Source of the DNA: Actinomycetes bacterium
GTDB taxonomy: Bacteria > Actinomycetota > Actinomycetes > Propionibacteriales > Propionibacteriaceae
Direction: 5' to 3'
Length of the DNA stretch: 6,344 bases
Assembly (NCBI GenBank): GCA_023437345.1
Contig: JAEZGC010000272.1
Span: 1 to 6,344 of the forward strand
A program made the position numbers and the translations under genes. How positions within the stretch are numbered: the first letter of the stretch is position 1; each line of letters begins with the position of its first letter. This document shows, piece by piece, positions 1 to 6,344 of the stretch. The notes beneath the pieces were generated by a model. That model was given only the letters and a program-made list of their open reading frames with translations, was not told the origin of the DNA and made no database searches.

Positions 1-621
1 GGCGGCAGCCTGCGCACCGGGACGCCGCACGAGGTTGCCACCGAGGTGAGCCTCAACACGGCGCACGGTATCGAGCGGGTGATCCGCGACGCCTTCGGGC
101 GCGCCACCCGCCGCCGGAACAAGGTCACCCTCGTCCACAAGCACAACGTGCTGGTCCATGCCGGCGGGCTGTGGAACCGGCTGTTCAACGAGGTCGCCGA
201 ACAGTTCCCCCAGGTCGAGACCGACTACCTGCACGTGGACGCCGCCACCATCGCCCTGGTCGCCGACCCGCAGCGCTTCGACGTGATAGTCACCGACAAC
301 CTGTTCGGCGACATCATCACCGACCTGGCTGCGGCGGTGACCGGAGGAATCGGTCTGGCCGCCAGCGCCAACATCAACCCTGAGGGCAGGTTCCCGTCGA
401 TGTTCGAGCCGGTGCACGGCTCCGCCCCTGACATCGCAGGGCGGCAGCTGGCCGACCCGACAGCGACGATCCTGTCCATGGCACTGCTGCTGGACCACCT
501 CGGCAGGCCGGCCGACGCCGCCCGGGTCGAGGCGGCGGTGGACGCCGACATCGCCGAGCGCGGAACGTCCCGGCGCCCTACCGCGGCGATCGGCGACGCC
601 ATCGCTGCCCGGCTGGGCTGA
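1..621 (+). CDS. leuB: 3-isopropylmalate dehydrogenase, C-terminal part (5' end outside window)
   Basis: LeuB oxidises and decarboxylates (2R,3S)-3-isopropylmalate to 2-oxoisocaproate with NAD+ in cytosolic leucine synthesis. The reading frame is open from base 1 and matches the family upstream of the GTG at 46, so that GTG is internal and the gene begins outside the window. About 206 of the usual roughly 350 residues are visible. Seen: the catalytic Lys in VHKHNV (codon 139-141), a metal-binding Asp in YLHVDA (238-240), the isocitrate/isopropylmalate dehydrogenase signature starting NLFGDIITD (298-357) with its two metal-site Asp codons at 310-312 and 322-324, and the NAD-binding HGSAPDIAG loop (415-441). 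All key residues are intact. It ends with TGA and faces the ATPase gene tail-to-tail, with 3 bases between the stop codons. The paralogue isocitrate or tartrate dehydrogenase is less likely, because the sequence agrees closely with actinobacterial LeuB as I remember it. Confidence 0.96.
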   Translation, partial: GGSLRTGTPHEVATEVSLNTAHGIERVIRDAFGRATRRRNKVTLVHKHNVLVHAGGLWNRLFNEVAEQFPQVETDYLHVDAATIALVADPQRFDVIVTDNLFGDIITDLAAAVTGGIGLAASANINPEGRFPSMFEPVHGSAPDIAGRQLADPTATILSMALLLDHLGRPADAARVEAAVDADIAERGTSRRPTAAIGDAIAARLG

Positions 622-624
622 GCG

Positions 625-3021
625 TCAGTCGGCGCTCGGCAGCAGCCTGCGCCGCTCACCGCCGGTGAGGTGCCCGGTGACCCACCAGACGGCCTCGACC
701 AGCACGATGGCGATCCCGCCCCACAGGAAGCCGCTGGCCATCAGCGCCGGGTTCGCGGTGTCGATGTAGAACTGGTCCTGCAGTTGCAGGTGGGTCTGCC
801 CGAGCGAGAACTCGAGCGGGACCAGGAAGACTGCCGCCGTGGCCGCTATGCAGCCCGCGATCATCAGCAGCTTCCACCACTCGTAGGGCCGGCTGATGGT
901 GATCATCACCCACGCACCGCCGCACAGCAGCGTGACAAGCACGGCTGTGGAGACCTGCCGGGTCAGGCCGGCATCGGACTGCTGCAGGGCGAGCAGGTAG
1001 CTGGTGAACGTGGTGCCCGCGATGACGGCGGCGGCCGGGATCCCGAAGCGCATCACCCGTTGCAGGAAGCCGGGCCGGGCCCGTTCGGCGTTCGGGGCGA
1101 GCGCGAGGATGGAGGCCGGGATCCCGATGGTGAACCAGCCGACCAGCGAGATGTGGATCGGCACGAACGGGAACGGCAACTGCGCCAGCGCCACCAGCAG
1201 GGCCAGCAGCACCGAGTACAGGGTCTTGGTCAGGAAGAAGTTGGCCACCCGTTCGATGTTGCCGATCACGCGGCGCCCCTCGGCCACCACGTGGGGCAGG
1301 GTGGCGAAGGAGTCGTCAAGCAGCACCAATTGGGCCACCGACCGGGTTGCCGCCGCTCCGGTGCCCATCGCGACGCCGAGGTCGGAGTCCTTGATCGCCA
1401 GGACGTCGTTGACGCCGTCGCCGGTCATCGCGACGGTGTGGCCGCGGGACTGCAGCGCGCTGACCATCTGGCGCTTCTGCTGCGGGGTGACCCTGCCGAA
1501 CACGTTGGCGCGTTCCACGTCGTCACCGAAGGCGGTGTCGTCCTGCGGCAGGGTGCGGGCGTCCACCACATCGTCGCCGGACACCCCGAGGGACCGGGTC
1601 ACGGCGCCGACACTGACCGCGTTGTCGCCGGAGATGACCTTGACTATGACGTCCTGGTCGGCGAAGTACTGCAACGTGTCGCGAGCCTCGGGCCGCACCC
1701 GCTGCTCGAGCACGAGCAGCGCCACGGGGGTGACCGCACCCGGCGCGCCAGGAGCGTCGACCGGCTGGTCGGACTCCCCCAGCAGCAGGACGCGGCGTCC
1801 GCTGGCGCCGATCTCGTCGGCCTGCCGGGCGGCGTCGGTCTGCGACGCGAGGATGTCCGGGGCGCCCACCACCCAGTGGCCCTGGCCCTCGAAGGAGATC
1901 CCCGACCACTTCTTGGCCGAGGTGAACGGGGCCAGTCCGGCCGCCGTCCAGGCGGGCCCGTCCAGCGGCAGTTCGTGGGCGACCGCCTGGATCGAGGCGT
2001 TGGGTCGCGGGTCGGCCGCGGCGAGCTGCGCGAACACCTCGCGCACCCGGGCGGACGGGGTGTCGTCCAGCGCGACCAGTTCGCCGAACCGCATGCCGTT
2101 CTCGGTCAGCGTCCCGGTCTTGTCGGCGCAGACCACGTCGACCCGGGCGAGTCCCTCGATCGCCGGCAGCTCGTTGACCAGGACATTGCGCTTGGCGAGC
2201 CGGATCACGCCGACCGCGAAGGCCAGCGAGGTGAGCAGCACGAGCCCCTCGGGCACCATCGGAACCAGGGCCCCGGCTGTCGCGAGCACCTTCTCCTGCC
2301 AGGTGCCCGACTGGTTCCACTGCACCCAGATGGTGGCCAGGCCGACCGGGATGAGCAGCCAGGTGATCAACCGCAGGATCTTGTTGATGCCCTGCTGCAG
2401 CTCCGACCTCACCAGCGAGAACTTGCTGGCCTCGGCGGTGAGCTGGGCGGCGTAGGCGTCCGCGCCGACCCGGGTGGTGCGGAAGGCGCCGGTCCCGGCG
2501 ACCACAAAGCTGCCCGACATCACCTGGTCGCCGGGCGCCTTGGCGACGGCGTCCGACTCACCGGTCAGCAGCGACTCGTCCACCTCGAGGTAGGAGGACT
2601 CGACCACGTCGCCGTCCACCACCACCTGGTCGCCCGGCCCGATCTCGATCACGTCGTCCAGCACCACCTGGTCGCGCATCACCTCGATGGCGGCGCCGTC
2701 GCGGCGCACCCTCGGCTTGCCCTCGCCGACCACAGCCAGGCTGTCCAGGGTCTTCTTGGCGCGCAGTTCCTGGACCATCCCGATGGCGGAGTTGACGATG
2801 ATCAGGAAGCCGAACAGCGCGTTCAGCAGGGCGCCGGTGGTGAGCACCATCACGAAGAGGATCAGCAGCAGGAAGTTGATCCTGGTGAAGACGTTAGCCC
2901 TCACTATGTCCCAGGTGGTGCGGCCCGAGCGCGGCGGCAGGGTGTTGACCTGGCCGGCAGCTACCCGGTGCTCAACCTCGGCAGTCGTCAGGCCGGCGTG
3001 GGAGGTGGTCTGGATCGTCAC
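625..3021 (-). CDS. ctpE: CtpE-like calcium-type P-type ATPase
   Basis: A membrane cation pump driven by ATP. Over its full length it resembles mycobacterial CtpE, which is linked to calcium uptake; the ion here is inferred. From the GTG at 3019-3021 it has 798 residues, close to CtpE (about 797). Domains in order: M1-M2 (about 48-80), actuator with TGES (153-156), M3-M4 (about 217-274) with the PEGL kink (257-260), phosphorylation motif DKTGT with the acceptor Asp300, nucleotide domain with KWSG (371-374), hinge TGDGVND (533-539), and six C-terminal membrane segments (about 596-781). There is no N-terminal heavy-metal domain. The frame is open farther upstream, but that part reads through the preceding gene and is not family-like. 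GTGs at 3025-3027 and 3037-3039 are alternative starts; none has a clear ribosome site. It follows the 200-residue gene by 25 bases, suggesting co-transcription. Family assignment is firm; start and substrate are less sure. Confidence 0.93.
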   Translation of the reverse strand: MTIQTTSHAGLTTAEVEHRVAAGQVNTLPPRSGRTTWDIVRANVFTRINFLLLILFVMVLTTGALLNALFGFLIIVNSAIGMVQELRAKKTLDSLAVVGEGKPRVRRDGAAIEVMRDQVVLDDVIEIGPGDQVVVDGDVVESSYLEVDESLLTGESDAVAKAPGDQVMSGSFVVAGTGAFRTTRVGADAYAAQLTAEASKFSLVRSELQQGINKILRLITWLLIPVGLATIWVQWNQSGTWQEKVLATAGALVPMVPEGLVLLTSLAFAVGVIRLAKRNVLVNELPAIEGLARVDVVCADKTGTLTENGMRFGELVALDDTPSARVREVFAQLAAADPRPNASIQAVAHELPLDGPAWTAAGLAPFTSAKKWSGISFEGQGHWVVGAPDILASQTDAARQADEIGASGRRVLLLGESDQPVDAPGAPGAVTPVALLVLEQRVRPEARDTLQYFADQDVIVKVISGDNAVSVGAVTRSLGVSGDDVVDARTLPQDDTAFGDDVERANVFGRVTPQQKRQMVSALQSRGHTVAMTGDGVNDVLAIKDSDLGVAMGTGAAATRSVAQLVLLDDSFATLPHVVAEGRRVIGNIERVANFFLTKTLYSVLLALLVALAQLPFPFVPIHISLVGWFTIGIPASILALAPNAERARPGFLQRVMRFGIPAAAVIAGTTFTSYLLALQQSDAGLTRQVSTAVLVTLLCGGAWVMITISRPYEWWKLLMIAGCIAATAAVFLVPLEFSLGQTHLQLQDQFYIDTANPALMASGFLWGGIAIVLVEAVWWVTGHLTGGERRRLLPSAD

Positions 3022-3046
3022 CGGCACAGCCTGCCACACCCACTGC

Positions 3047-3649
3047 TCACTGCAAGGGTTGCCCCTCCCGGCGGAGCTGTCGGCGCAGCCGGCGCTCGTC
3101 CCAGCGGTTGGGGTAGCGGATCTTGAGGGTGCCCATCCCCAGCGAGCCGGTGAGGACCAGCACGGGATTGTCGCCGGTCGGCTCCTCGGCGACCCTCGAC
3201 TTCTTGGTGCCGATGCCGGGAGTGACCCGGTCGACCTGGGCGGCCCAGCCGTGGGGCACGACAAGGACCAGCGTGCCGGCGCCGCCGGACACCTGTATCC
3301 AGGTCACCCGCGAGCTGAGTCGGGCCCGCCGGAAGTCGAGCCGGACGGTGCCGAAGTCGCCGTGCAGGGACAGGTACGGCGGGACCGTCCACACCCCTTC
3401 CTTGCGGATGGTGCTGCCGCCTGCGCTGAGCAGCAGCGGGTCGTGCGGGGAGTAGCCGGGGCGACCCGGGACGGCGGGCGGCCCGGCCGGGACGCCGGAG
3501 GCCGCCGGAAGGCCTCCGGTCTGTGGCACCGCGGGCAGCCAGGCAGGGGTGCCCGGCTCGCGCTGGACGGCCGGCTCGCTTCCGGGCGGGGCGCCGGTCG
3601 GCTGCGGCGGGTAGACCTGCCAGCGGGAGTCCTCGGGCGGCTGCGACAT
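3047..3649 (-). CDS. Proline-rich protein with a DUF1707/LiaF-like C-terminal beta domain, function unknown
   Basis: A 200-residue protein from ATG 3647-3649. Residues 1-70 hold 19 prolines with Gly and Ala and are probably disordered. Residues about 71-183 form an alternating-strand region (STIRKEGVWTVPPYLSL, GTVRLDFRRARL, GTLVLVVPHGW, GIGTKKSR, LGMGTLKIRYPNRW) like the repetitive beta domain found C-terminal to DUF1707 or in LiaF/cell-wall-antibiotic-response proteins of actinobacteria. The end (184-195) is strongly basic, ERRLRRQLRR. No signal peptide or membrane segment is seen and no DUF1707 helical module is present, so it is probably cytosolic. It lies directly upstream of the ATPase gene on the same strand. 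The frame stays open to 3874, but that part crosses a strong hairpin and the ilvC end in Arg/Pro-rich noise, so the MSQPPEDSRW start is preferred. The domain resemblance is from memory; no role is known. A link to envelope stress or the pump is inference. Confidence 0.82.
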   Translation of the reverse strand: MSQPPEDSRWQVYPPQPTGAPPGSEPAVQREPGTPAWLPAVPQTGGLPAASGVPAGPPAVPGRPGYSPHDPLLLSAGGSTIRKEGVWTVPPYLSLHGDFGTVRLDFRRARLSSRVTWIQVSGGAGTLVLVVPHGWAAQVDRVTPGIGTKKSRVAEEPTGDNPVLVLTGSLGMGTLKIRYPNRWDERRLRRQLRREGQPLQ

Positions 3650-3656
3650 GCGCCCA

Positions 3657-3662
3657 AGCCTA
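3657..3662 (-). promoter_or_regulatory. Possible -10 element for a leaderless transcript of the 200-residue gene
   Basis: On the - strand TAGGCT fits the actinobacterial -10 consensus TAnnnT. It ends 7 bases before the ATG at 3649, so transcription would begin at or next to the start codon. No convincing Shine-Dalgarno sequence lies before this ATG, which agrees with leaderless initiation. No TTGACA-like -35 box is seen at the usual distance. One short hexamer in GC-rich DNA is weak evidence. Confidence 0.3.
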
Positions 3663-3715
3663 GGCGACCACAGGCCGCCGGGCGCCTGCCGGCCGGGTGG
3701 GCGGAACGAGACGAC

Positions 3716-3761
3716 GCAGGCCCCCGCCGGCGGTGGATCTGCACCGCAGGCGGGGGCCTGC
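3716..3761 (-). terminator. Strong two-tier hairpin, probable terminator of ilvBNC
   Basis: A 13-bp perfect inverted repeat (arms 3716-3728 and 3749-3761, core GGCGGGGGCC) encloses one mismatch and an inner 6-bp stem (3730-3735 with 3742-3747) closing on a 6-base loop. It lies 62 bases past the ilvC stop codon and 66 bases before the next gene on the same strand. The downstream - strand bases (GTCGTCTCGTTCC) are only mildly T-rich, as is common for terminators in GC-rich actinobacteria. It might also only slow or attenuate read-through into the ATPase operon, or protect the ilvC mRNA 3' end. Confidence 0.7.
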
Positions 3762-3822
3762 ACACACCTGCCGCAAGGTCGGCGGCAGGAGCCACGGGGT
3801 CCCGGCAGGGCCGGACTCGGGG

Positions 3823-4851
3823 TCAGCGGGCGGCGTGGCCCTCGACGTAGTCGTCGTCGTGGGACTTCACCCACGCCATCAGGCCGCGCAGCTTGCGGCC
3901 GGTCTCCTCGATCGGGTGCTGCTCACCGGCGGCCCGGAAGGCCTTGAACTGCGGTGCACCGGCGTCCTGGTCGTCGATGAACCGCTTCGCGAAGGCGCCG
4001 GACTGGATGTCGGCCAGCACCTCCTTCATCCGGGCCTTGACCGAGGCGTCGATCACCCGCGGGCCGGAGACGTAGTCGCCGAACTCTGCGGTGTCGGAGA
4101 CCGACCAGCGCTGCTTGGCGATCCCGCCCTCGTACATCAGGTCGACGATCAGCTTGAGCTCGTGGAGGCATTCGAAGTAGGCAACCTCCGGCTGGTAGCC
4201 GGCCTCGGTCAGCACCTCGAAGCCGGCCTGGACCAGCGCCGAGGTGCCGCCGCACAGCACGGCCTGCTCTCCGAACAGGTCGGTCTCGGTCTCCTCGGTG
4301 AAGGTGGTCTTGATCCCGCCGGCGCGCAGCCCGCCGATCGCCTTGGCGTAGCTGAGCGCGAGGTCCCAGGCCTGCCCGGACTCGTCCTTCTCGACGGCGA
4401 CGATGACCGGCACGCCCCGGCCCTCGGTGTACTCGCGGCGGACCAGGTGCCCGGGGCCCTTCGGGGCGACCATGCACACGTCCACGCCGGCGGGCGGCTG
4501 GATGTACCCGAACCTGATGTTGAAGCCGTGGGCGAAGAACAGTGCGTCACCGGGCACCAGGTTGGGCGCGATGTCGGTGGCATAGATGTGGCGCTGGTGC
4601 TGGTCGGGAGCCAGCAGCATCACCAGGTCGGCCTCCTCGACGGCCTGGGCGACCGGGACCACCCGCAGCCCCTCGGCCTCGGCCCTGGCCCAGCTCTTCG
4701 AACCCTCCCGCAGCCCGACCCGGACGTCGACCCCCGAGTCGCGCAGCGACAGCGCATGGGCGTGGCCCTGGCTGCCGTAGCCGATCACCGCCACGTTGCG
4801 GCCCTGGATCACCGCCAGGTCAGCGTCGTCGTCGTAGAACATCTCTGCCAT
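3823..4851 (-). CDS. ilvC: Ketol-acid reductoisomerase, class I
   Basis: IlvC isomerises and reduces 2-acetolactate or 2-aceto-2-hydroxybutyrate to the dihydroxy acids, using Mg2+ and normally NADPH; it is the second common step of branched-chain amino acid synthesis in the cytosol. The 342-residue length is typical of the short class I form. Seen: the Rossmann loop GYGSQGHA (24-31), the cofactor loop LREGSKSW (47-54) with Ser51 and Ser53, where phosphate-binding residues of NADPH enzymes sit, the active-site His108 and Lys131, metal ligands Asp191, Glu195, Glu227 and Glu231, and substrate-binding Ser252. All are intact. The ATG at 4849-4851 is chosen because an AAGAGGA ribosome site ends 5 bases before it; Met4 has no such site. 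It is the last gene of ilvB-ilvN-ilvC, 20 bases after ilvN, and is followed by a strong hairpin. Confidence 0.97.
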   Translation of the reverse strand: MAEMFYDDDADLAVIQGRNVAVIGYGSQGHAHALSLRDSGVDVRVGLREGSKSWARAEAEGLRVVPVAQAVEEADLVMLLAPDQHQRHIYATDIAPNLVPGDALFFAHGFNIRFGYIQPPAGVDVCMVAPKGPGHLVRREYTEGRGVPVIVAVEKDESGQAWDLALSYAKAIGGLRAGGIKTTFTEETETDLFGEQAVLCGGTSALVQAGFEVLTEAGYQPEVAYFECLHELKLIVDLMYEGGIAKQRWSVSDTAEFGDYVSGPRVIDASVKARMKEVLADIQSGAFAKRFIDDQDAGAPQFKAFRAAGEQHPIEETGRKLRGLMAWVKSHDDDYVEGHAAR

Positions 4852-4856
4852 GTCAA

Positions 4857-4863
4857 TCCTCTT
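4857..4863 (-). promoter_or_regulatory. Ribosome binding site of ilvC
   Basis: AAGAGGA on the - strand lies 5 bases before the ATG and wholly inside the 20-base ilvN-ilvC gap. It supports the first Met over the Met three codons later. Confidence 0.75.
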
Positions 4864-4871
4864 CGTCGGGT

Positions 4872-5411
4872 TCAGTTGGTTCGAAAGCTGGGGCGCGGCT
4901 TCTCGATCTTCGCACGCTCGGTGAGCGACCGGTTGCCACGACCGAGAGCGACAAGGCCGGACTGCACGAGTTCGCGCACCCCGTAGGGCTGCAGCATCTC
5001 CAGCAGCGCGTCAAGCTTGTCCGGGGAGCCGGTGGCCTCGATGGTCATCGAGTCCTGGTGGACGTCGACGGTCTTGCCGCGGAACAGCTGCACGATCTCG
5101 ATGATCTGGGAGCGGCTCGCCGGGTCAGCGCGGACCTTGATCAGGACGAGCTCGCGGCGCACCGCGTCGGCCTCGCTGAGCTCGACGATCTTCAGCACCT
5201 CGACCAGCTTGTTGAGTTGCTTGACTATCTGCTCAAGGATCTGCGGCGCCGTCACCGCCACCTGAAGGGTGATCCGGGAGAACTCCGGGCGTTCGGTGGG
5301 GCCGACCGCCAGGGACTCGATGTTGTACCCCCGGCGGGCGAACAGCCCGGCGATCCGGGCAAGGACGCCCGGCTTGTTCTCGACCAGCACGCTCAGCGTG
5401 TGGGTGTTCAC
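4872..5411 (-). CDS. ilvN: Acetohydroxyacid synthase small (regulatory) subunit
   Basis: The small subunit binds the IlvB catalytic subunit, raises its activity and confers feedback inhibition by valine. From the GTG at 5409-5411 it has 179 residues. An N-terminal ACT domain (about 4-78) starts HTLSVLVENKPGVLARIAGLF and includes RRGYNIESLAVG; Asn12, Gly15 and Asn30 match the positions of the E. coli IlvH valine site, so valine sensitivity is likely. A second ACT-like domain follows (about 83-160; SRSQIIEIVQLFRGKTVDVH). The end carries a polar, basic tail (about 162-179, ending PRPSFRTN) slightly longer than in the mycobacterial protein as I recall it. The start codon overlaps the ilvB stop as GTGA, which suggests translational coupling and balanced subunit levels. 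The open frame upstream of the GTG lies inside ilvB in another frame and is spurious. Confidence 0.96.
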   Translation of the reverse strand: MNTHTLSVLVENKPGVLARIAGLFARRGYNIESLAVGPTERPEFSRITLQVAVTAPQILEQIVKQLNKLVEVLKIVELSEADAVRRELVLIKVRADPASRSQIIEIVQLFRGKTVDVHQDSMTIEATGSPDKLDALLEMLQPYGVRELVQSGLVALGRGNRSLTERAKIEKPRPSFRTN

Positions 5412-6344
5412 AGCTCCTCCTCTTCCCAGGCCGGGGCCAGGTCCTTGGCGATCTTGATGTCGTCGTTGCTGGTGCCGGCGGCGACCATCGGCCAGACCAT
5501 CGCGTCCTTGTGGACGACGAACTCCACCACCACGGGGCGGTCGGTGATCGCCATCGCCTCGTTGATCACCCGGTCGACGTCCTCTGGACGCTCGGCGCGC
5601 AGCCCGACCGCACCCATCGCCTCGGCGAGCTTGGGGAAGTCCGGCACCCGCAGCGAGTTCAGGTCGGTGTTGGAGTAGCGCTGCCCGTAGAACAGGGTCT
5701 GCCACTGCCGCACCATGCCGAGGCTCTGGTTGTTCATCACCGCGATCTTGATCGGGATGCCCTCCAGCGCACAGGTGACCAGCTCCTGGTTGGTCATCTG
5801 GAAGCAGCCGTCACCGTCGATGCCCCACACCACGGCGTCCGGCCGGCCCACCTTGGCGCCCATTGCGGCCGGCACGCAGTAGCCCATGGTGCCCGCGCCG
5901 CCGGAGTTGAGCCAGTGACCCGGCTTCTCATGGGGCAGCAGGTGCGCCGCCCACATCTGGTGCTGCCCCACCCCGGCGGCGTAGTAGGCGTCCGGACCGA
6001 CGAGCTGGCCCAGCCGGTGGATGACGTACTCCGGGCTCAGCAGCCCCTCCTCGATGGGCGCGAGGTCCGGGGTGTACTTCTGCCTCAGGCCCGTCAGGTA
6101 GCGCACCCACGGTCCGTAGTCGGGCAGGTCTGCGCCCCGCAGCAACGTGTTCAGCTCATCGATGGCGATAGCCAGGTCGCCGACGATCGGGACGTCGGCC
6201 ACCCGGTTCTTGGAGATCTCTGCCGGGTCGATGTCGGCGTGGATCACCTTGGCGTCGGGGGCGAAGGTCGACAGCTTGCCGGTCACCCGGTCGTCGAACC
6301 GGGCGCCGAGGGTGATCAGCAGATCACTGCGCTGCAGGGCGCCG
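5408..6344 (-). CDS. ilvB: Acetohydroxyacid synthase large (catalytic) subunit, C-terminal half (5' end outside window)
   Basis: IlvB joins two pyruvates to acetolactate, or pyruvate and 2-ketobutyrate to acetohydroxybutyrate, using thiamine diphosphate, Mg2+ and FAD. It opens the valine/isoleucine pathway. About 311 of the usual 590-620 residues are visible. The frame continues past the right edge: the outermost codons read ALQRSDLLITLGARFDDRVTG, typical AHAS, so the GTG at 6284-6286 is internal. Seen: the end of the central FAD-associated domain (VIHADIDPAEI), the catalytic C-terminal domain with NSGGAGTMGY, the thiamine diphosphate motif GDG (5807-5815) followed 24 residues later by NN (5729-5734), and VRQWQ, whose Trp is the known herbicide-contact position. 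The C-terminus is acidic (WEEEEL). It is the first visible gene of the ilvBNC operon; its promoter and any leader lie outside. The operon partner IlvN argues for the biosynthetic enzyme rather than catabolic acetolactate synthase. Confidence 0.96.
   Translation of the reverse strand, partial: GALQRSDLLITLGARFDDRVTGKLSTFAPDAKVIHADIDPAEISKNRVADVPIVGDLAIAIDELNTLLRGADLPDYGPWVRYLTGLRQKYTPDLAPIEEGLLSPEYVIHRLGQLVGPDAYYAAGVGQHQMWAAHLLPHEKPGHWLNSGGAGTMGYCVPAAMGAKVGRPDAVVWGIDGDGCFQMTNQELVTCALEGIPIKIAVMNNQSLGMVRQWQTLFYGQRYSNTDLNSLRVPDFPKLAEAMGAVGLRAERPEDVDRVINEAMAITDRPVVVEFVVHKDAMVWPMVAAGTSNDDIKIAKDLAPAWEEEEL
5415..5424 (-). promoter_or_regulatory. Ribosome binding site of ilvN inside the ilvB 3' end
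   Basis: The - strand reads AAGAGGAGGA here, with AGGAGG four bases before the ilvN GTG. The same bases encode most of the run of Glu residues at the end of IlvB. This strong site fixes the ilvN start at 5411 despite its GTG codon. Confidence 0.8.

Noticed and set aside
225..659. - strand open frame opposite leuB
   Set aside because: Overlaps well-conserved LeuB coding sequence and has no protein-like pattern; it also crosses into the ATPase 3' end.
655..669. CTCACC-GCC-GGTGAG hairpin as a terminator for leuB
   Set aside because: Only 6 bp with a 3-base loop, inside ATPase codons, and no T-tract on either strand; too weak to annotate.
1004..2455. Second + strand open frame in the ATPase region (about 483 codons)
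   Set aside because: Ser/Thr/Ala/Arg-rich low-complexity translation, typical of a shadow frame in GC-rich DNA.
670..3126. Very long + strand open frame (about 818 codons) antisense to the ATPase gene
   Set aside because: Rich in Gly, Arg, His, Asp and Gln with no recognisable domain; it mirrors the GC-biased codons of the ATPase gene, whose motifs are complete on the other strand.
3022..3264. N-terminal extension of the ATPase by 81 codons
   Set aside because: It runs through the preceding gene in another frame, is Ser/Pro/Arg-rich and is absent from the CtpE family; 798 residues from 3021 match the family length.
3650..3874. Upstream extension of the 200-residue protein to 275 residues
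   Set aside because: It would cross the strong hairpin and overlap the end of ilvC, and the added sequence is Arg/Pro/Cys noise.
3697..4986. Long + strand open frame antisense to ilvC
   Set aside because: Leu/Gly/Asp/Val/His-rich shadow; the opposite strand carries complete IlvC with all catalytic residues.
4542..5678. + strand open frame antisense to ilvC, ilvN and ilvB
   Set aside because: Arg/Pro-rich then Leu/Asp-rich, spans three real genes, no domain.
5412..5705. Upstream extension of ilvN in frame
   Set aside because: It is the shadow of ilvB in another frame; the GTG at 5411 has a strong ribosome site and begins exactly at the ACT domain.

Overview
This is a GC-rich bacterial chromosome segment. 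Protein similarity recalled from memory (LeuB, CtpE-type ATPase, IlvBNC), the GTG starts and the codon bias toward G/C in third positions point to an actinobacterium, perhaps in the Propionibacteriales. The genus cannot be set from the window alone. The content is core metabolism plus one ion transporter. I see no mobile element, CRISPR array, tRNA, rRNA or phage gene.

Layout, left to right: (1) the 3' part of leuB (3-isopropylmalate dehydrogenase, leucine synthesis) on the + strand, cut by the left edge. (2) On the - strand and tail-to-tail with leuB, only 3 bases away, a complete CtpE-like calcium-type P-type ATPase. (3) Just upstream of it on the - strand, a 200-residue protein with a proline-rich N-terminus and a repetitive beta-strand C-terminal domain; its 25-base gap to the ATPase suggests a two-gene operon. 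(4) A 173-base intergenic stretch with a very strong two-tier hairpin, likely the end of the ilv operon, and a possible leaderless promoter for the two-gene unit. (5) The - strand operon ilvB-ilvN-ilvC, with ilvB cut by the right edge.

Together ilvB/ilvN (acetohydroxyacid synthase, catalytic and regulatory subunits) and ilvC (ketol-acid reductoisomerase) carry out the first two common steps of valine, leucine and isoleucine synthesis. leuB works in the leucine branch that leaves this pathway at 2-ketoisovalerate. The ATPase and its partner sit between the two amino-acid loci without an obvious metabolic link.

I did not find a previously undescribed system. The points most worth checking are the unstudied protein paired with the ATPase, the strong hairpin after ilvC, the near-zero convergent spacing at leuB/ATPase, and a gene order that differs from the collinear ilvBNC-serA-leuB cluster known in mycobacteria.
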